From Pontibacter sp. G13 (GTDB taxonomy: Bacteria > Bacteroidota > Bacteroidia > J057), in contig NZ_CP134698.1 in assembly GCF_031851795.1 (NCBI RefSeq), positions 28,895 to 92,894 on the forward strand: 64,000 bases of DNA. Reading direction: 5' to 3'. The notes under the pieces were generated by a model. The model searched no databases. It saw only the letters and a program-made list of their open reading frames with translations, and was not told the DNA's origin. Positions 61,979 through 64,000 of the stretch are shown piece after piece (the first letter of the stretch is position 1; the number at the start of each line of letters is the position of its first letter). The translations under genes were made by a program, and so were the position numbers.

Positions 61979-62821
61979 CTATTCCTCCAGCTTCTTGAGG
62001 TTCTCGTCATGGGCCAGTCGGCGGTACTGGGACAGCGCGGCGCGGGTGAGCATCTCGAAGCGGTCCTCCTTGGGCCGTCCCTCCTCGATCAGGAAGGAGT
62101 TGAGGCTTTCGAGGTTGGCCAGCACATTGAGCTGGAAGATATCGGCATGGTCGCGCATATTGCCCTGCTTGGCCAGCTCGGGATTGGACTCGCGCCATTG
62201 CCGGGCCGTCGTCCCGAACACCGCCATGTTCAGCAGATCCGCCTCATCGGCATAGATGATCCACTCCTTGTTCTTGGGGGCCTGAATCGCCGGGATCAGG
62301 ACTTCCTGGATGGTCGAGGTGTGTAGACGGTAGTTGACCTTGGAGAGGAATCGGCGGTGATCCCATTGCTGCTCCAATCGCTTGGCCTCCTCGCGCTTGA
62401 GCCGGTCAAACTCCTTGATGAGGTAGTACTTGAACTCCGGGCTCAGCCAAGTCGCAAATTCGAAGGCGATATCCCGATGGGCATAGGTGCCGCCGTACCT
62501 CCCCCGCCGCGACTCGATGGAGATGATGCCCGCACGCTCGATCAGCTGCTTGGCCGAGATATAGTTGGCCTCCTCCGAGAGCTCCATTCTAATCCCTTGC
62601 ATTTGCAGGGGATTAAAATCGGGGTTGTTCTCCCCCTCCCACAATTCGATGAATTTCAAGGTATTGCCACGCTTCAGCCAGGCCTGTATCACCGTGTCGG
62701 TTGTCTGGTTGTTGCGGCTCTTGGCCATATCCGTGAGGCTGATGTAGTCTTCGGAGCGGATCTCGCGGATCGAGACATCCAGTCCGGAGACTTGGATCAC
62801 TTGGGATTTCTTGGGCTTCAT
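61979..62821 (-). CDS. KilA-N domain protein
   Basis: 280 residues from the ATG at 62821, since the part upstream runs into dispersed repeat copy 3. The KilA-N domain spans about 10-130: DYISLTDMAKSRNNQTTDTV, then TYAHRDIAFEFATWLSPEFK. The C-terminal half is a helical domain with LHTSTIQEVLIPAIQAPKNK and a final charged helix. Known: KilA-N is found in phage antirepressors and plasmid or virus DNA-binding proteins. Placed between an ABC operon and a ParA, it fits mobile or plasmid DNA. Role unknown. Confidence 0.82.
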   Translation of the reverse strand: MKPKKSQVIQVSGLDVSIREIRSEDYISLTDMAKSRNNQTTDTVIQAWLKRGNTLKFIELWEGENNPDFNPLQMQGIRMELSEEANYISAKQLIERAGIISIESRRGRYGGTYAHRDIAFEFATWLSPEFKYYLIKEFDRLKREEAKRLEQQWDHRRFLSKVNYRLHTSTIQEVLIPAIQAPKNKEWIIYADEADLLNMAVFGTTARQWRESNPELAKQGNMRDHADIFQLNVLANLESLNSFLIEEGRPKEDRFEMLTRAALSQYRRLAHDENLKKLEE

Positions 62822-62954
62822 GAACGAGTTTTGAGGATTCCCCTTGATTGGCGGAACGGGATATTCCGGCAAGTAGGCAAACATACGCATTCCCGCCGAA
62901 TCGACAGCCATTTCGGGCATCTGGATATGTGTCTGGGAGGCTGTACGGGGGATT

Positions 62955-63120
62955 GGGGCGTCCCCCGGCGTGCTGGACATGGAGGCACGCCCAGCGCAGA
63001 GGATTCGCCGGGTCGGTCCCTTACATGCTCGCTGGTCGCTCGGTCCCTCCGCCTACGGCTCCGGGACTTCGGCTGCGCCTCACATTCCAGGCACCTGACG
63101 CCGCACAGGCCAGCCGCACC
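62955..63120 (+). repeat. Dispersed intergenic repeat, copy 3
   Basis: Starts GGGGCGTCCCCCGGCGTGCT and ends CAGCCGCACC. The inner blocks GCTCGGTCCCTCCGCC and GGCTCCGGGACTTCGGCTGC are nearly identical to the copy at 52704. It occupies the gap between the KilA-N and ParA genes. Confidence 0.8.
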
Positions 63121-63149
63121 TCGGACTCACCGATACATACCCCCAAACG

Positions 63150-63180
63150 CAAAGCGGCCACCCTATCGAGGACGGCCGCT
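63150..63180 (-). terminator. Weak terminator of the second parA gene
   Basis: A 7-bp stem AGCGGCC (63153-63159) / GGCCGCT (63174-63180) is followed on the minus strand by TTTGCGTTTG, 26 bp after the stop. Confidence 0.45.
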
Positions 63181-63206
63181 CTTGTCAATACGCAAAATGC
63201 CTCCGG

Positions 63207-63947
63207 CTAGGGAAGCGCCTTGATCTCCTCCCACAGATGGCGATAGGCCTGGGCCGCTTCGGAGTGATCGGCATAGGTGAAGATCGGGGCCTGATGCTCG
63301 CCCATCAATTCCACCTCGTCGGCATTCGGAATCGCATGCTGCAGGACCTGCTGATAGGTATTGGAAAACGAGCCGATGGTCTTGCGATGCAACATCCTGC
63401 GCTCGTCCACCATGGAGAAGAACGGGATGATCTTGTCCTGCTGGAACCGGAACTTCCCGAAAAACTCCACCACCTGCGCAAATGCGCGCTCGGACAGCGT
63501 CGTCGGCACAGTCGGAAACAGGACGTAGTCGGCCGCCCGGAAAAGGTGCTCGGCCAATACGCTCAAGACCGGGGGACAGTCGATGAAGACGACATCGTAG
63601 TCGGACTTGAGGCCCTTGAGCATCTTGTCGAATCGGTCGGAAGAGCGCCACTGGTCATCCAGCAGCAAGTCCATGTTGCGATTTGAGAGGTCCGCAGGGA
63701 TCATCTCCAGATTGGAATACTGGGTGAATTGCGCGAAGCTCTGGAGGCGGGCACGTCTGCTCAGCAACCGCTCCGCACCGCCGACCAGTCTAGGCGTCAG
63801 GTCGTAGTAGTAGGTGGCAGCACCTTGGGGATCGAGGTCCCAAAGCAGGGTACGGAGATTTTCTTGGGCGGACAGGAATGCGAGATTCACGCTGGAAGCC
63901 GTTTTTCCCACTCCACCCTTGAGGTTGTATAAGGCAAATATCTTCAT
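63207..63947 (-). CDS. ParA-family ATPase (second copy)
   Basis: 246 residues from the ATG at 63947. Deviant Walker A KGGVGKT at 10-16, WDLDPQGA near 37-44 (Walker A'), VFIDCPPVLS as Walker B. Longer than the ParA at 33246 and unlike it in sequence, so not a recent duplicate. No ParB-like gene is seen within the window; it may lie beyond the right edge. Possible roles: partition, or positioning of another cargo. The rest of the gap 62822-63206 is the dispersed repeat and a weak terminator. Confidence 0.85.
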   Translation of the reverse strand: MKIFALYNLKGGVGKTASSVNLAFLSAQENLRTLLWDLDPQGAATYYYDLTPRLVGGAERLLSRRARLQSFAQFTQYSNLEMIPADLSNRNMDLLLDDQWRSSDRFDKMLKGLKSDYDVVFIDCPPVLSVLAEHLFRAADYVLFPTVPTTLSERAFAQVVEFFGKFRFQQDKIIPFFSMVDERRMLHRKTIGSFSNTYQQVLQHAIPNADEVELMGEHQAPIFTYADHSEAAQAYRHLWEEIKALP

Positions 63948-64000
63948 TGTTCGGCGGCCGGACACCGTTGCGTTGGTCGAGGAAATAGGATGCGATTGGA

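Overview
The window is from a member of the Bacteroidota. It encodes proteins with type 9 secretion (T9SS) sorting domains of both type A and type B, TonB-dependent and SusC-like outer-membrane receptors, a GEVED/MAM/PKD surface giant, and RHS proteins of the Bacteroidota-specific kind. At least two promoters match the Bacteroidota form TTG-N19-TAnnTTTG. The genus cannot be fixed from the sequence; a marine or soil saprospirian or cytophagian relative is plausible.

The window is, or contains, an independently replicating element such as a large plasmid or chromid. At 38.9-40.8 kb a Rep_3-type initiator gene follows ten 17-bp direct repeats (iterons) and a perfect DnaA box. At 32.4-34.4 kb a ParA/ribbon-helix-helix partition operon follows 0.8 kb of extremely AT-rich, repeat-bearing DNA and is itself followed by large inverted repeats. 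A second ParA and a KilA-N protein lie at the right edge.

Layout: 0-2.1 kb, three minus-strand genes of a type II secretion/pseudopilin system, one cut by the edge. 2.3-10.2 kb, a Spy-like periplasmic protein and a 2423-residue T9SS surface protein. 10.9-19.4 kb, an RHS operon: an SpvB-like protein, then an RHS protein ending in an M23 peptidase tip, then a small secreted putative immunity protein. 19.6-26.5 kb, a hypothetical protein, a small membrane protein, a histidine-rich TonB receptor with a Cys/His-rich partner (metal uptake), a Toprim protein and TrmN6. 26.5-31.8 kb, cellobiose 2-epimerase, a GH26 mannanase and a BNR-repeat T9SS protein. 33.2-40.8 kb, the replicon core, enclosing a sulfide-oxidation module (ArsR, thioredoxin, persulfide dioxygenase-rhodanese, sulfite dehydrogenase SorAB). 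41-48.3 kb, MarR, SGNH hydrolase, GH5 mannanase, a T9SS type B IgGFc-like adhesin and a TPR/degenerate-CHAT protein. 48.7-64 kb, a lytic transglycosylase, a sugar isomerase-like protein, START and DUF4230 proteins, a VIT-VWA-SusC fusion, TrmH, a chalcone-isomerase-like protein, a CDF transporter, an ABC transporter, KilA-N and ParA.

The most unusual items are the single-ORF VIT-VWA-SusC receptor (52886-57580), the RHS/M23 toxin with its adjacent secreted immunity candidate and a sharp composition change at the core/tip junction, and a family of three ~165-bp dispersed intergenic repeats (49482, 52704, 62955). Sulfide detoxification reads as a pathway: persulfide to sulfite by the dioxygenase, then sulfite to sulfate by SorAB. 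Two mannanases plus the epimerase indicate beta-mannan use.

No tRNA, rRNA, CRISPR array or insertion sequence was recognised by eye.
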